Source: Fimbriimonadia bacterium (lineage in GTDB: Bacteria; Armatimonadota; Fimbriimonadia; Fimbriimonadales; GBS-DC). From it: a stretch of 46,271 nt of DNA. A program made the position numbers and the translations under genes. Positions 33,782 to 43,103 of the stretch are shown here, in pieces. The stretch is taken from the NCBI GenBank assembly GCA_026129765.1, contig JAHCHP010000023.1:1-46271 (forward strand), read 5' to 3'. Position 1 is the first letter of the stretch, and every line of letters begins with the position of its first letter. The notes below the pieces were generated by a model that was given only the letters and a program-made list of their open reading frames with translations, was not told the DNA's origin and did no database searches.

Positions 33782-34232
33782 ACGTATTAGTAGATACAAG
33801 CGTTATGGTCCGCTTAAAAGACCTAAGTAGTCAGCATCATCAAGAGACAACAGATGCAGTGCTCTGCTCAAAAAGGAAGGCGTTTCAATCTGTATTTGTA
33901 TACAAGCATTGATAGAATATTGGAATGTTTGTACCAGACCTCTGCAGAATAATGGTTTGGGACAAACTACGGATGAAGCCTATCAAGATTATCTTGATTT
34001 ATGTGAGATTTTTACCCTATTACCTGAGCCACAGGATATATCGACACGGTGGCTTGACTTAGTGAGAAAGTATTCAGTGAAAGGTAAGCAGGTTCATGAT
34101 GCTCGTATGACGGCATTTGCATGGTCCTATGATATACCCATCATTTTAACACTCAATTTTGACGATTACGAACGATACTCGGAAATTGCGATAGAAACCC
34201 CTCACTCGATCTTGCGGAAGCGTGAGGAATAA
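33778..34232 (+). pseudogene. PIN-domain toxin gene with a frameshift
   Basis: The first frame begins MNVLVDTSVMVRLKDL (Asp6 is the first PIN acidic residue) and ends at a stop near 33910. A second frame continues GVSICICIQALIEYWNVCTR, then VHDARMTAFA and LTLNFDDYERY, which supply the other PIN acidic residues (Glu, Asp, Asp) to a stop at 34232. The switch is a -1 shift near 33855-33875, around CTCAAAAAGG. A single missing base or a real programmed slip at AAAAAG would explain it. As a simple break, the toxin would be dead while its antitoxin is intact. Full length would be about 151 residues. Confidence 0.7.
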
Positions 34233-34315
34233 TCAGATTTCTATGAATACAATCTCATAACCAACTCCCTTCTCTCTTGCAGGAAGACGCGCTCCTTCAG
34301 GGAACCTTTAGGGGC

Positions 34316-35839
34316 ATGGATGAACCGGCGAAATCCCCACCTAATGCCCCCATATTAGAGGCGCGACATATCTCCAAACGTTTTGGCAGCACCCTTGCGT
34401 TGCAAGAGGTCTCCCTGCAAGTTTATCCGGGCGAGACGCTGGCGATTATCGGGGAAAACGGAGCGGGAAAAAGCACCCTTATGAAGATCATCAGCGGATT
34501 GCTGGAACCCGACTCGGGCGAACTCTTGATACAGGGCAAGGCTTGCTGGTTGCGTTCGGTGACGGCAGCGCAAAAACTGGGTATTGCTTTGATCCCGCAG
34601 GAGCGTTCCCTTTGCGACAATCTCAGCGTTGCGGAAAACATGTTTCTGGGGCGCGAACTCAAAATTGCGTTGGTGGTACGACGAATCCGCGAAATGGAGA
34701 CTCAATGCGCCTATTGGCTTTCTCAAATAGGGCTGGCAGAGACGCTTTCGCCCCAAACCCTTGTCTCCCAACTGAGTCAGGGCTACCAGCAGATGGTGGA
34801 GATTGCCCGTGCCTTGTCGCAACAGGCAAAAATCTTGATTATGGATGAACCCACAAGCAGCCTATCCCAACGAGAAACCGACCGCCTGCATGCGCTGATC
34901 CGCGACTTGAACCAACAGGGAACCGCCATCCTCTACATCTCCCACCGTATGCGCGACGTGCAGGAGATCGCTCGCCGGGTGGTGGCGCTGCGGGATGGAC
35001 GATTGGCAGGCGAATTGACTGGCAGCAATATAGAAGTAGAGCGTATGGCTGCGTTGATGAGCGGGCAGAATCGCCACGCAGCCAGCGCAGTAAGCCTGCC
35101 CTCAACAGAGCCTTCATCTGTCTGCTTATCGATGAAAAACTTGCGGCTGAAAGATAGAGTCACAGGGAGCCTTCAATTAACAGTGAACCGTGGGGAGATC
35201 GTCGCGTTGGCGGGGCTGGTGGGCGCGGGGCGTTCCCGGTTGGCGCGCGCTCTGTTCGGGTTGGAGCCGGTCGAAGAGGGCAGTATTCAGTTGATGGGGA
35301 AAACCGTTCTTCTCCGTTCACCTCAATCAGCGATTCGGGCAGGCATTGCGCTCGTTCCCGAAGACCGCCAATCGCAGGGGTTATTTTTGGGGATGTCTAT
35401 CCAAGAGAATCTGGCGATGTCTCAGTGGGCAAGTTTATCGCGTTCGGGTTGGGTCTTATGGTCTAAGGTGCGAGCAATGGCGCAAAACACGATAGATCAG
35501 TTTCGAATAAAGGCGCAGAATGGCGCGCAACCAGTCGAAGCCCTGTCAGGCGGCAATCAGCAAAAGGTGGTTTTAGCCAAGTGGCTTCGTTGGGAACCGC
35601 GCTTACTGATTTTAGATGAGCCGACACGCGGAGTCGATGTGGGGTCCAAGCAGGAGATCTACCAACGCGCCCGAGAGGCGGCATCGCGGGGAATGGGCGT
35701 CTTGATGATTTCCAGCGAAATGCAGGAACTGCTCAGCGTGCCAGATCGGGTGATTGTGATGAATCAGGGGCGAATCACCGGCGAATTGGCGCGCGAGTCG
35801 CTGAGCGAAGCGGCGATTATGAGGTTGATGGAGGCATGA
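34316..35839 (+). CDS. Sugar-type ABC transporter ATP-binding protein (two NBDs, RbsA/MglA-like)
   Basis: The 507-residue protein has two ABC domains. The first has Walker A GENGAGKST and the signature LSQGYQQMVEIARAL with MDEPTSSL. The second has a degenerate Walker A (GLVGAGRSR), signature LSGGNQQKVVLAKWL and LLILDEPTRGVDVG. This layout is that of RbsA/MglA-type sugar importers. The start is likely ATG 34316 although the frame reaches TTG 34277; the ribosome site is weak for both. The permease follows with an overlapping start. No substrate-binding protein is present in the window. Confidence 0.88.
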   Translation: MDEPAKSPPNAPILEARHISKRFGSTLALQEVSLQVYPGETLAIIGENGAGKSTLMKIISGLLEPDSGELLIQGKACWLRSVTAAQKLGIALIPQERSLCDNLSVAENMFLGRELKIALVVRRIREMETQCAYWLSQIGLAETLSPQTLVSQLSQGYQQMVEIARALSQQAKILIMDEPTSSLSQRETDRLHALIRDLNQQGTAILYISHRMRDVQEIARRVVALRDGRLAGELTGSNIEVERMAALMSGQNRHAASAVSLPSTEPSSVCLSMKNLRLKDRVTGSLQLTVNRGEIVALAGLVGAGRSRLARALFGLEPVEEGSIQLMGKTVLLRSPQSAIRAGIALVPEDRQSQGLFLGMSIQENLAMSQWASLSRSGWVLWSKVRAMAQNTIDQFRIKAQNGAQPVEALSGGNQQKVVLAKWLRWEPRLLILDEPTRGVDVGSKQEIYQRAREAASRGMGVLMISSEMQELLSVPDRVIVMNQGRITGELARESLSEAAIMRLMEA

Positions 35840-36792
35840 AAAAGAATTTGGGGGTGTTGGGGCTGCTTTTGCTGGTGGTCGTGGTGACGTCGCTGCTCGA
35901 TTCCAAGTTCTTACAATCGCCAAATCCGTCCAACATTGCGCGCTGGACAGGAATGTTCGGCATTTTGAGTGTGGGGCAGTCGTTTGTGATTATGACAGGC
36001 GGAATCGACTTGTCGGTGGGGTCGGTGGTCGGTTTAACAGGATGCCTGCTGCCTATGTTCACACGGGAGATGGGGATACCGGTGGGGATTGCGCTGCTTT
36101 TAATCGCAGGAATCTGCGCCGCATTGGGCGCGTTTCACGGCATCCTTATAACAAAACTGCGCCTTCAACCCTTCGTGGTGACTTTGTGCGGGTTGTTCAT
36201 CTACCGGGGAGTGTCACGGTATTTGACGGGCGACATGACGCAGGGATTTGGCGATGGCTTCCGCGAACTACGCCTCTTGGCAAATGGCACGACGTGGGGA
36301 TTACCGAACCCGTTCTTAATTATGATTCTGGTCTTAATCGCCTCGTCTTTGGCTTTGAACTTCACCGTTTACGGGCGTCATGTGTTGGCGGTAGGACGCA
36401 GCGAGCAAGCCGCGCGCTACAGCGGAATCGCTGCCGACCGAACCCTGATTATGACCTATATGCTTTCCACTCTGATGGCAGGGCTGGCAGGAGTTCTGTT
36501 TGCGCTTGACCTCAACTCGATTCAACCCTCTGGTCACGGCAATTTCTTTGAACTTTATGCCATCGCGGGAGCCGTCTTGGGGGGATGCAGTTTGCGGGGC
36601 GGTGTGGGCAGCGTGATGGGAGCGATTATCGGCACGGCGTTGGTGCGAGTGCTTTATAACGCGATCAACATCTTGGGAATTCCGACCCAATTGGAGTTCG
36701 CCTTTGTCGGGGGCGTGATTTTGGTGGGTGTGGCAGGCGAGGAGATACTGAAGCGTCTGGCGGGGCGGTTCAAAAAACCCGCTGCCTCTTAG
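35836..36792 (+). CDS. Sugar-type ABC transporter permease (RbsC-like)
   Basis: The 318-residue protein has about nine membrane helices and the family block SVGQSFVIMTGGIDLSVGSV, then GILITKLRLQPFVVTLCGL, GRHVLAVGRSEQAARYSGI and GAVLGGCSLRGGVGSVMGAI. It is the membrane channel for the ATPase encoded just upstream; the ATG overlaps that gene's stop (ATGA). The transported sugar is unknown. Confidence 0.88.
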   Translation: MKKNLGVLGLLLLVVVVTSLLDSKFLQSPNPSNIARWTGMFGILSVGQSFVIMTGGIDLSVGSVVGLTGCLLPMFTREMGIPVGIALLLIAGICAALGAFHGILITKLRLQPFVVTLCGLFIYRGVSRYLTGDMTQGFGDGFRELRLLANGTTWGLPNPFLIMILVLIASSLALNFTVYGRHVLAVGRSEQAARYSGIAADRTLIMTYMLSTLMAGLAGVLFALDLNSIQPSGHGNFFELYAIAGAVLGGCSLRGGVGSVMGAIIGTALVRVLYNAINILGIPTQLEFAFVGGVILVGVAGEEILKRLAGRFKKPAAS

Positions 36793-36799
36793 GTAGAAT
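36792..36799 (+). promoter_or_regulatory. Putative -10 element (GGTAGAAT) of the M24 gene
   Basis: GGTAGAAT ends nine bases before ATG 36809 and overlaps the permease stop codon. It would give a leaderless message. Confidence 0.45.
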
Positions 36800-36808
36800 C
36801 CCCCTGTT

Positions 36809-38014
36809 ATGAATATCACATCGGAGAAACTGAATCAGGCGGAATCGCTGCTGAACGAAAAGGATATTGATCTGTGGCTGACTTTTGTCCGCGAAACGGC
36901 GGAAGGCGGGGATCCTGCCCTGCCGTTAATTTTGGAGGGCGGCTTGACATGGCAAAGCGCGCTCATTGTCAGCCGGACGGGCAAGCGCGTGGCGGTGGTG
37001 GGCAATTATGATGCGGACCCGCTCATCGCCAGCGGCGACTGGCATTCGGTGATACCCTACACGCAGAGTATCCGCGAACCGTTGCTGGAAGCTTTAGAGT
37101 CGCTCCATCCCTCTTCGCAAGGAAGCCCGCGCTTGGCGGTCAACTTCTCAGAGAATGACCCAAAGGCGGACGGACTGACGCTCGGCATGTTCCATTTGTT
37201 GAAAGGCTATTTGCAAGGCACGGTCTACGAAGCGGGGTTGATGAGCGCAGAACCGATCTTGATACCCTTGCGCGCCCGGAAAACGCCCACAGAGCTGGCG
37301 CGTATTCGGTCTGCCATTGCGGAAACCCAGCGGCTGTTTGAGGAGGTTTCGGACTATGCCCGCGTGGGGCTGACAGAGCGCGCGGTTTACGACTTCATCC
37401 AGACCCGAATGAGCGAGCGAAACCTGGGTTATGCGTGGGACCAAGCCGGCGATCCTATTGTGAACGCGGGACCCGAATCGATGGGCGGGCATAGCGTTCC
37501 TTCCGAGACGCTTCAAATCCAACCGGGACAGATTTTCCATATCGATTTGGGCGTGATCAAAGAGGGCTACAGTTCTGACCTTCAGCGATGTTGGTATGTG
37601 CCAACGCATTACGATGCGGGCATTCCTGAGCCGGTTCAACAAGCGTTCCAGGCGGTCACGGGCGCGATTACGGCGGGCGCGGACGCGCTGAAGCCGGGCA
37701 TGATAGGCTGGGAAGTGGATGCCGTCGCGCGGGAATTTATCAAAGCGGCAGGCTATCCCGAATACATGCATGCGTTGGGTCATCAGGTGGGGCGCGTGGC
37801 ACATGACGGCGGCGGCATTTTGGGACCGCGCTGGGAACGGTACGGCGAGACTCCCACGATGACGGTAGAGGTAGGGCAGGTGTATACGCTGGAATTGGGC
37901 GTCTTTTTGAAGGAACAGGGTTATCTCGGCATCGAGGAGATGGTCGTGGTTCACGAAATGGGTGTGGAGTGGCTCAGCGAACGACAAGAACAGCTCTGGA
38001 TTTTGAAAGATTAG
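36809..38014 (+). CDS. M24-family (Xaa-Pro type) metallopeptidase
   Basis: The 401-residue protein has a creatinase-like N-terminal half and a C-terminal pita-bread fold. All five metal ligands of the family can be placed: Asp246 (FHIDLGV), Asp257 (YSSDLQR), His325 (HALGHQVG), Glu362 (TLELGVF) and Glu376 (LGIEEM). Such enzymes cut Xaa-Pro peptides or related bonds. No signal peptide is present, so it is cytoplasmic. It has its own promoter-like element, so it may not belong to the ABC operon. Confidence 0.87.
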   Translation: MNITSEKLNQAESLLNEKDIDLWLTFVRETAEGGDPALPLILEGGLTWQSALIVSRTGKRVAVVGNYDADPLIASGDWHSVIPYTQSIREPLLEALESLHPSSQGSPRLAVNFSENDPKADGLTLGMFHLLKGYLQGTVYEAGLMSAEPILIPLRARKTPTELARIRSAIAETQRLFEEVSDYARVGLTERAVYDFIQTRMSERNLGYAWDQAGDPIVNAGPESMGGHSVPSETLQIQPGQIFHIDLGVIKEGYSSDLQRCWYVPTHYDAGIPEPVQQAFQAVTGAITAGADALKPGMIGWEVDAVAREFIKAAGYPEYMHALGHQVGRVAHDGGGILGPRWERYGETPTMTVEVGQVYTLELGVFLKEQGYLGIEEMVVVHEMGVEWLSERQEQLWILKD

Positions 38015-38056
38015 TCCCAGTGTGATTCATATCACTGAAATAAGGTTTTGGACTTC

Positions 38057-38064
38057 GGTACACT
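38057..38064 (+). promoter_or_regulatory. Putative -10 element (GGTACACT) of the fasciclin gene
   Basis: GGTACACT lies 35 bases before ATG 38100 and resembles the recurrent window element. Confidence 0.35.
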
Positions 38065-38099
38065 ATTGCCATCACAAACCAACGGAGGTTCAAAACAAT

Positions 38100-38591
38100 A
38101 TGAAACGAATGATGAGTATGATGGCTGTGGGCGCGTTGGCGCTGTCGTTGTCCATGGGATATGCATTTGCGCCAGAGAAGAAGGACATTGTGGATACGGC
38201 GATAGGAGCCGGTCAATTCAAAACATTGGTGAGCTTGGTTCAGGCAGCAGGCTTAGTCGATGCGCTGCGCAGCGATGGACCTTTCACGGTCTTTGCGCCG
38301 ACCGACGCCGCATTTGCCAAAGTGCCGAAAGCCACTTTAGATGCGCTGGGCAAGGATAAGGAAGCCTTAAAGCAGGTTTTGCTTTATCATGTGGTCAGCG
38401 GTAAGGTGACCAGTGGTCAAGTCGTCAAGGTGAACAAGGCGAAAACCCTGCAGGGCAGCGATGTGAAGGTCAAGGTTTCCGGCAAGAACGTGATGATCAA
38501 CAATGCGAAAGTGGTGAAAGCGGACATCGAATGTACCAATGGCGTTATCCATGTGATCGATACGGTGATTCTCCCTCCTGCCAAGAAGTAA
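38100..38591 (+). CDS. Exported fasciclin-domain protein
   Basis: The 163-residue protein has a signal peptide ([18 protein letters not shown]) and one fasciclin (FAS1) domain with [47 protein letters not shown] and [21 protein letters not shown]1 domains act in adhesion or matrix. ATG 38100 has CGGAGG (38083-38088) eleven bases upstream; the frame extends to 38022 without a ribosome site. Confidence 0.92.
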   Translation: MKRMMSMMAVGALALSLSMGYAFAPEKKDIVDTAIGAGQFKTLVSLVQAAGLVDALRSDGPFTVFAPTDAAFAKVPKATLDALGKDKEALKQVLLYHVVSGKVTSGQVVKVNKAKTLQGSDVKVKVSGKNVMINNAKVVKADIECTNGVIHVIDTVILPPAKK

Positions 38592-38637
38592 GTCGTTGGC
38601 TCGTCCCCTTGGGAAAGCCTCTTTGCTGAGCATGGTA

Positions 38638-38676
38638 GCAAGGTCTCAGGCGCATTTATCGCGCTTGAGACCTTGC
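38638..38676 (+). terminator. Strong hairpin after the fasciclin gene
   Basis: Stem of about 15-16 pairs (arms 38638-38653 and 38661-38676, one G-T wobble) with a 7-base loop. There is no T-run, so termination is uncertain. Confidence 0.5.
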
Positions 38677-38919
38677 AAAGCGCGGGTAGACACACAGGAC
38701 TACTCTATAAATATGGGACAAGACGAATCTTTGCCCTCCAATCGAGGCAATTACAGAAGGAAGATGTCTCAAAACTTAAACAGCAGATGACACGGCTACG
38801 CTCGGCATGACAGAGGGATTGTCACCCTGAGCGAAGCGAACGGGTCTGCTTCTCAAAGGCTGGATCCCCGCGTTCGCGGCAATGACGAATTTTCGGCTGC
38901 GCTCGGAATGACAAAAAAC

Positions 38920-39010
38920 GTAGGGGCAGACCTATGTGTCTGCCCGCCAAGAGGGCGCACACACAGGTGCGCCCCTACCATCTGTCAACCCTCCACGTGA
39001 ACGTGGAGGG
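38920..39010. repeat. Nested palindromic units
   Basis: GGGCAGAC/GTCTGCCC (38924-38945), GGGCGCAC/GTGCGCCC (38953-38974) and CCCTCCACGT-ga-ACGTGGAGGG (38989-39010). The first two are enclosed by outer arms GTAGGGGC (38920) and GCCCCTAC (38971), which could form a three-way junction. Confidence 0.7.
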
Positions 39011-39268
39011 AGTCACCCCGACTGTCACCCTGAGCGAAGCAGAAGGGTCTGCTGTTTTTGGGTAGACACACAAGTTTAACCAGACAAACAACGGCGAAGA
39101 CGGAGCTTCGCCCTCCAATCGGGCAGACCCTACCAAACCCCTTGCGCCTTTGCGTTTTTGTCGTGAGCCGCCTTAGGGCGACTTTGCCCGTCATCGGCGT
39201 GACTTCATTCGCGGTTTCAAAACCCAGCAAGCAAGGCGAAGAAGGGAAGACTTGCCCAAAACAAAGAC

Positions 39269-41347
39269 CTAAGCTCGTCGCTGCGCTTGGAAGCGGGTCT
39301 CTAAGGCTTGAAAAATCGCTTCCATCCGCTCGTTGACCTCTTCATCGGTCAGGGTTTGGCGCGGGTTGCGGAAAGTAAGCGCGAACGCCAAACTGTGATG
39401 TCCTTCCGGCACAGGCTGCCCGACATAGCGGTCAAAGAGGCGGCACTCTTCCAACCACTCTCCCGCCGCGGCGCGAACGGTCGCCTCGATGTCGGCATAG
39501 AGCGCGTTCTGATCCACCACAATCGCCAGGTCACGAAGCACCGCAGGTAACTTGGGCAAGGGTTGGAAACGAACCCCTAAAGCGGCAGTCGTTTGCAAAG
39601 CTGCCACCTCGAATTCCGCCGCAAAATGGCGTCGCTTCAAATCAAACGCGCGCATGATTTCGGGATGCAACTCGCCCATCACGCCCAGCAGGTGATCGCC
39701 GGAATAGACGCGAGCCGCGCGTCCGGGATGGAAACGCGGGTCATCGGTCAATGGCTCAAAATGCGCCAATGTAATCCCCAAGCGCGCCAATAAATGTTCC
39801 ACACAACCTTTCAACGCGTAGAAATCCACCTCTTGAGTGGAGGCTTGCCAATGCGGCGCGCGCCATTTGCCTGTCAATAGTAAGCCGAACGCCACCGGCT
39901 CTTCGTAGGGGGGCTGTCCGTCGGTTTGTCGGAAGGTTCTGCCTGCCTCAAATATTGCGATGTCTTGCACGCCGCGCCGCTGGTTATAATCCGCCGTTGC
40001 GACCAAGCTATTCAGCATGCAAGGGCGCAGCACGCTCAATTCGGGGCGCATGGGGTTGCGGATAGGAACCGCTTGAACCCCTGGTGGATGTAAGGGCGAC
40101 TCCTGCTCAAAGGAACTGTTGACCACTTCCTGCAATCCTGCCGTCAACATCGCATGGCGCAAGCGGTTTAGGAATTGGCTGAGATCGCTGTCTCGACCTT
40201 GCATACTGACGCCCACCGGCGGGGCTTCGGGAATACGATCATAGCCCAAAATCCGCCCGATTTCCTCCACTAAATCCTCTTCCAAAGCAATATCTTGACG
40301 ATGGGCAGGAACTTGCGCTTGGTAGATGCGCGCTTCCTGATGAGTGGGGCGCAGTTCCAACCGCTCCAGCGCGGCGACCGCTTCCGAGTCGTCAAAAGAA
40401 AAGCCCAACAGATGCTCTGCGCGCTCCATGCGAACTGTCAATGAGCGTTGTGGGGGTGGGGCAGGATAGACATCGATCATGCCCGTAACCGCTGGCGCGC
40501 CTGTCATCTCTTCAATCAATTCGCAGACCCGGTTGAGCGCAACCGAGACCAGACGCGGGTCGACATGCCGCTCGAAGCGGTATGAAGCCTCGGTGCGGAT
40601 GTCCAGCGTTTTGGCGGTTCGACGCACAGAGAGCGGGTCAAAATGCGCCGATTCTAAAAGTAAGTTGACCGTTCTGTCCGAAACTTCGGTCTCCGCGCCG
40701 CCCATCACGCCCGCGACAGCCACCGGTTTTTGCGAGTCACAGATCATCAACATCGGCGGTTGAACCTCATGTATGTTGCCATCCAGGGTTTGGATGGTTT
40801 CGCCTTCGCGCGCCTGTCGAACCACGATCTGATGGTCGGCTAATGTCTCTAAATCGAATGCGTGTAAGGGCTGACCCAACTCTAACATCACATAGTTCGT
40901 GGCATCGACCAAATTGGAGATGGGGCGCATATCCGCCAGATTGAGGCGTCGTTGGAATTTGGCGGGAGAGGGCGCGACCTTAATTCCTCGAATGACCCGC
41001 GCCGCATATCGGGGGCATAAAGCAGGGTCTTCTATAACGACCGATGCCCACTGAGCCGCTTCGCCTGCCTCGAAAGGTTCCCTCTGGTTTAATGCCTGCG
41101 CAATACGCTCATAGAGCGGCGTTCGCTGGCACTGATCGCCCAATAGCGCGTACACTTCGCGCGCGATTCCAAACACGCTCAAGCAGTCGCCCCGGTTAGG
41201 CGTGATATAGATTGACAGCACTTCGCCTTCAGGTTGGCGAAGCACCTCTTCCACTTCCAAACCTGCCATCGTCAGCCGCTCCGCTAAACGGTCGGCATCT
41301 AAGTCGAACTGCACGAACTCTTTAAGCCACTCGATGGGTATCAGCAT
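39269..41347 (-). CDS. pheT: Phenylalanyl-tRNA synthetase beta subunit, short form lacking the B2 tRNA-binding domain
   Basis: PheT with PheS charges tRNA-Phe. The 692-residue protein is about 100 shorter than the usual bacterial form. Residues 1-40 (IEWLKEFVQF, then MAGLEVEEV) run directly into ITPNRGDCLSVFGIAREV at about residue 48, which normally follows a roughly 105-residue EMAP-II-like (tRNA_bind) domain. The B3/B4 editing region and B5 are present, and the C-terminal ferredoxin-fold anticodon domain ends with FALTFRNPRQTLTDEEVN. The start ATG 41347 lies six bases after pheS. The missing domain is visible as a clean gap and is not a frame error. Confidence 0.93.
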   Translation of the reverse strand: MLIPIEWLKEFVQFDLDADRLAERLTMAGLEVEEVLRQPEGEVLSIYITPNRGDCLSVFGIAREVYALLGDQCQRTPLYERIAQALNQREPFEAGEAAQWASVVIEDPALCPRYAARVIRGIKVAPSPAKFQRRLNLADMRPISNLVDATNYVMLELGQPLHAFDLETLADHQIVVRQAREGETIQTLDGNIHEVQPPMLMICDSQKPVAVAGVMGGAETEVSDRTVNLLLESAHFDPLSVRRTAKTLDIRTEASYRFERHVDPRLVSVALNRVCELIEEMTGAPAVTGMIDVYPAPPPQRSLTVRMERAEHLLGFSFDDSEAVAALERLELRPTHQEARIYQAQVPAHRQDIALEEDLVEEIGRILGYDRIPEAPPVGVSMQGRDSDLSQFLNRLRHAMLTAGLQEVVNSSFEQESPLHPPGVQAVPIRNPMRPELSVLRPCMLNSLVATADYNQRRGVQDIAIFEAGRTFRQTDGQPPYEEPVAFGLLLTGKWRAPHWQASTQEVDFYALKGCVEHLLARLGITLAHFEPLTDDPRFHPGRAARVYSGDHLLGVMGELHPEIMRAFDLKRRHFAAEFEVAALQTTAALGVRFQPLPKLPAVLRDLAIVVDQNALYADIEATVRAAAGEWLEECRLFDRYVGQPVPEGHHSLAFALTFRNPRQTLTDEEVNERMEAIFQALETRFQAQRRA

Positions 41348-41353
41348 AATCTT

Positions 41354-42343
41354 TTACTCGGTTGTGAACTGTTTCAAAAATCGGAGATCATTTTCCAGGA
41401 ACAAGCGTAAATCGTCGACCCCATACTGCAACATAGGGATCCGCTCGATGCCGAATCCGAACGCGAATCCGCTGTATCGCTCGGTATCGATTCCATAATT
41501 CCTTAAAATGGTGGGGTGAATCAAGCCTGCTCCTCCCAATTCCAACCAGCCGCCTTTCCAAGAGATGGAGAAGTCGACTCCTGGTTCCACGAAGGGGAAG
41601 AAGTCGGGGCGGAAACGCACTCTCACATCCGCGCCGAACATTTGGCGCGCAAACAGCGTGATCGTGCCTTTCAGGTGTGCCATGCTGATACCTTCATCCA
41701 CCATGAAAGCGTCCACCTGATGGAAGGTGTGGTGATGGGTGGCATCGACGTTCTCTTTTCGGAAACAGCGTCCAATGGTTGCCATGCGCATCGGCGGCTT
41801 GCGTCTTCCATAGGTGCGCCCTTGCAGCGCGGTCATTTGGGTGCGCATCAGCCAGCCCTCACGCACATGGAATGAATTCTGTTCATCCATCGCCGGGTGA
41901 TCTTCGGGGTAGTTCAGCGCGTCAAAATTGTATCGGAACTCTTCCAATTCGGGACCTTCCACAAATTCAAACCCCAACCCGATTAAGGTCGCTTTCACGC
42001 GCTTTGCCGTGAGGGTGAGCGGGTGCAAGGTGGTGTTGGGCTGCGGCAGTCCGGGCAGGGTCGGGTCGATGCGCTCTTGTTGCAATTGCGCGGTCAGTTC
42101 TGAGCCTCGCAACTGTTCGCGTCGTTCTGAGACCCATTGCGCCAACTGTTCGCGCGCTTGATTGATTTGCTGTCCGAAAAGCGGTTTTTGATCGTTGGGC
42201 AGGGAGCCGATCTGCTTCATCAACTCCTGCAGGGGACCCTTGCGCCCAAGATAATGCGACTCCACCCCGTTCAGTTCAGTGGTGGAATGGGTGCCGTGAA
42301 TGGCGCTCTGCGCTTCGGTCAAAAGCGATTGGATGATTTCCAT
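41354..42343 (-). CDS. pheS: Phenylalanyl-tRNA synthetase alpha subunit
   Basis: The 329-residue subunit has the class II motifs: FEFVEGPELEEFRYNFDALN, then MRTQMTALQGRTYG, IGRCFRKENVDATHHHTFHQVD and, at the C-terminus, GGAGLIHPTILRNYG and FAFGFGIERIPML. The N-terminal coiled-coil arm that contacts tRNA is present. Length is normal. No clear ribosome site precedes ATG 42343. It lies 87 bases after rplT and just before pheT. Confidence 0.96.
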   Translation of the reverse strand: MEIIQSLLTEAQSAIHGTHSTTELNGVESHYLGRKGPLQELMKQIGSLPNDQKPLFGQQINQAREQLAQWVSERREQLRGSELTAQLQQERIDPTLPGLPQPNTTLHPLTLTAKRVKATLIGLGFEFVEGPELEEFRYNFDALNYPEDHPAMDEQNSFHVREGWLMRTQMTALQGRTYGRRKPPMRMATIGRCFRKENVDATHHHTFHQVDAFMVDEGISMAHLKGTITLFARQMFGADVRVRFRPDFFPFVEPGVDFSISWKGGWLELGGAGLIHPTILRNYGIDTERYSGFAFGFGIERIPMLQYGVDDLRLFLENDLRFLKQFTTE

Positions 42344-42430
42344 GATGGGATTGTTATTCTAACTCGCCTCTCCCTTCAAGCGGTCAGGGAGAGGGAGTCA
42401 TTAGAGTTTATAATCGCGTGTTGAGCCGCG
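42344..42430 (-). promoter_or_regulatory. Spacer between rplT and pheS with hairpin and possible promoter
   Basis: On the minus strand CTGACG overlaps the rplT stop region and, 16 bases on, TATAAA follows; this could be an internal pheST promoter. A hairpin CTCTCCCT/AGGGAGAG follows, before the pheS start. There is no T-run, so an attenuator is not supported. Confidence 0.35.
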
Positions 42431-42778
42431 TCAGGCGCGCGCCTGCTGAACCAGCTGCTCAAACGCTTTGGGATCGCGAATGGCGATGTCGGACAGCATT
42501 TTGCGGTCGACATCAACACCTCGCTCTGTCAGCCCGTGAATGAATTCGTGGTATCGGATACCGTTGGCGCGGCAAGCCGCGCTGATTCGTGTGATCCAAA
42601 GCCGGCGGAAATCTCGTTTCCGTTGCCTCCGGTCTCGATAGGCGTACATGAGCGATTTCATCACCTGCTCATGCGCTTTCCGGTACAATTTGCGCTTAGC
42701 CCCGTAATAGCCCTCTGCGCGTTTCAGGGTTTTCTTGTGTCTTCGGCGAGTTACGGTTCCGCCTTTCACTCTTGCCAT
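42431..42778 (-). CDS. rplT: 50S ribosomal protein L20
   Basis: L20 is a 115-residue, very basic protein that nucleates 50S assembly. It has [37 protein letters not shown] (given here as two parts: [13 protein letters not shown] and [17 protein letters not shown]) and [19 protein letters not shown] 42778 has GGAGG eight bases upstream; six more upstream codons are not conserved. L20 is known in other bacteria to repress its own operon by binding the leader; the structured spacer upstream could serve this. Confidence 0.96.
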   Translation of the reverse strand: MARVKGGTVTRRRHKKTLKRAEGYYGAKRKLYRKAHEQVMKSLMYAYRDRRQRKRDFRRLWITRISAACRANGIRYHEFIHGLTERGVDVDRKMLSDIAIRDPKAFEQLVQQARA

Positions 42779-42902
42779 GACGTGCTGCCTCCTCACGCTT
42801 TGCGCGTGTACTTTTGCTGCTTTTTAGACAAAAGCAGCGGGCGCAAGAATGACGCCCGCCACTTACAGCGAACTGGGACGCGGAATGCGTCCGACATCGG
42901 TG
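42779..42902 (-). promoter_or_regulatory. Structured spacer between rpmI and rplT (possible L20 autoregulatory site)
   Basis: On the minus strand four hairpins stand in a row: GGACGC/GCGTCC, GCGGGCG/CGCCCGC, CTGCTTTT/AAAAGCAG, and CACGC/GCGTG just before the rplT ribosome site. No T-run suggests a terminator. The last hairpin could hide or free the ribosome site. Confidence 0.45.
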
Positions 42903-43103
42903 TTACGAATTGGTTCCCAGCAGGCGGTTCATGCGTTTCATTTCGCCTTTGAAAACCTCGCCCTCTTTATCCAGTCGTCGTTTACGCGAGGGCACTTTGC
43001 TCAGAAACAGGTGGCTGTTCGACGCGTGTTTGCGCATCAGTTTGCCGCTCGCCGTCCGCTTGAATCGTTTCGCGGCCGTTTTGCTGGTTTTGATTTTCGG
43101 CAT
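42903..43103 (-). CDS. rpmI: 50S ribosomal protein L35
   Basis: The 66-residue L35 has the standard MPKIKTSKTAAKRFKRTASG start and later HLFLSKVPSRKRRLDKEG. ATG 43103 has GGAGGAGA about seven bases upstream. The first 122 bases of the gene are also read in another frame as the tail of infC. Confidence 0.95.
   Translation of the reverse strand: MPKIKTSKTAAKRFKRTASGKLMRKHASNSHLFLSKVPSRKRRLDKEGEVFKGEMKRMNRLLGTNS

Larger units (their letters stand above)
38592..39268 (+). repeat. Repeat-rich non-coding stretch with three to four repeat modules
   Basis: No gene is seen in 677 bases. It has: a long hairpin just after the fasciclin gene (38638-38676); a GGGTAGACACACA... module twice (38683-38745 and 39060-39125), each leading into a GAATCTTTGCCCTCC or GGAGCTTCGCCCTCC stretch; a TGTCACCCTGAGCGAAGC... 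module twice (about 38820-38912 and 39022-39055); and three palindromic units between 38920 and 39010. The modules match 7255-7441 in reverse orientation. The stretch looks like a landing site for small non-coding repeats. Confidence 0.75.
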
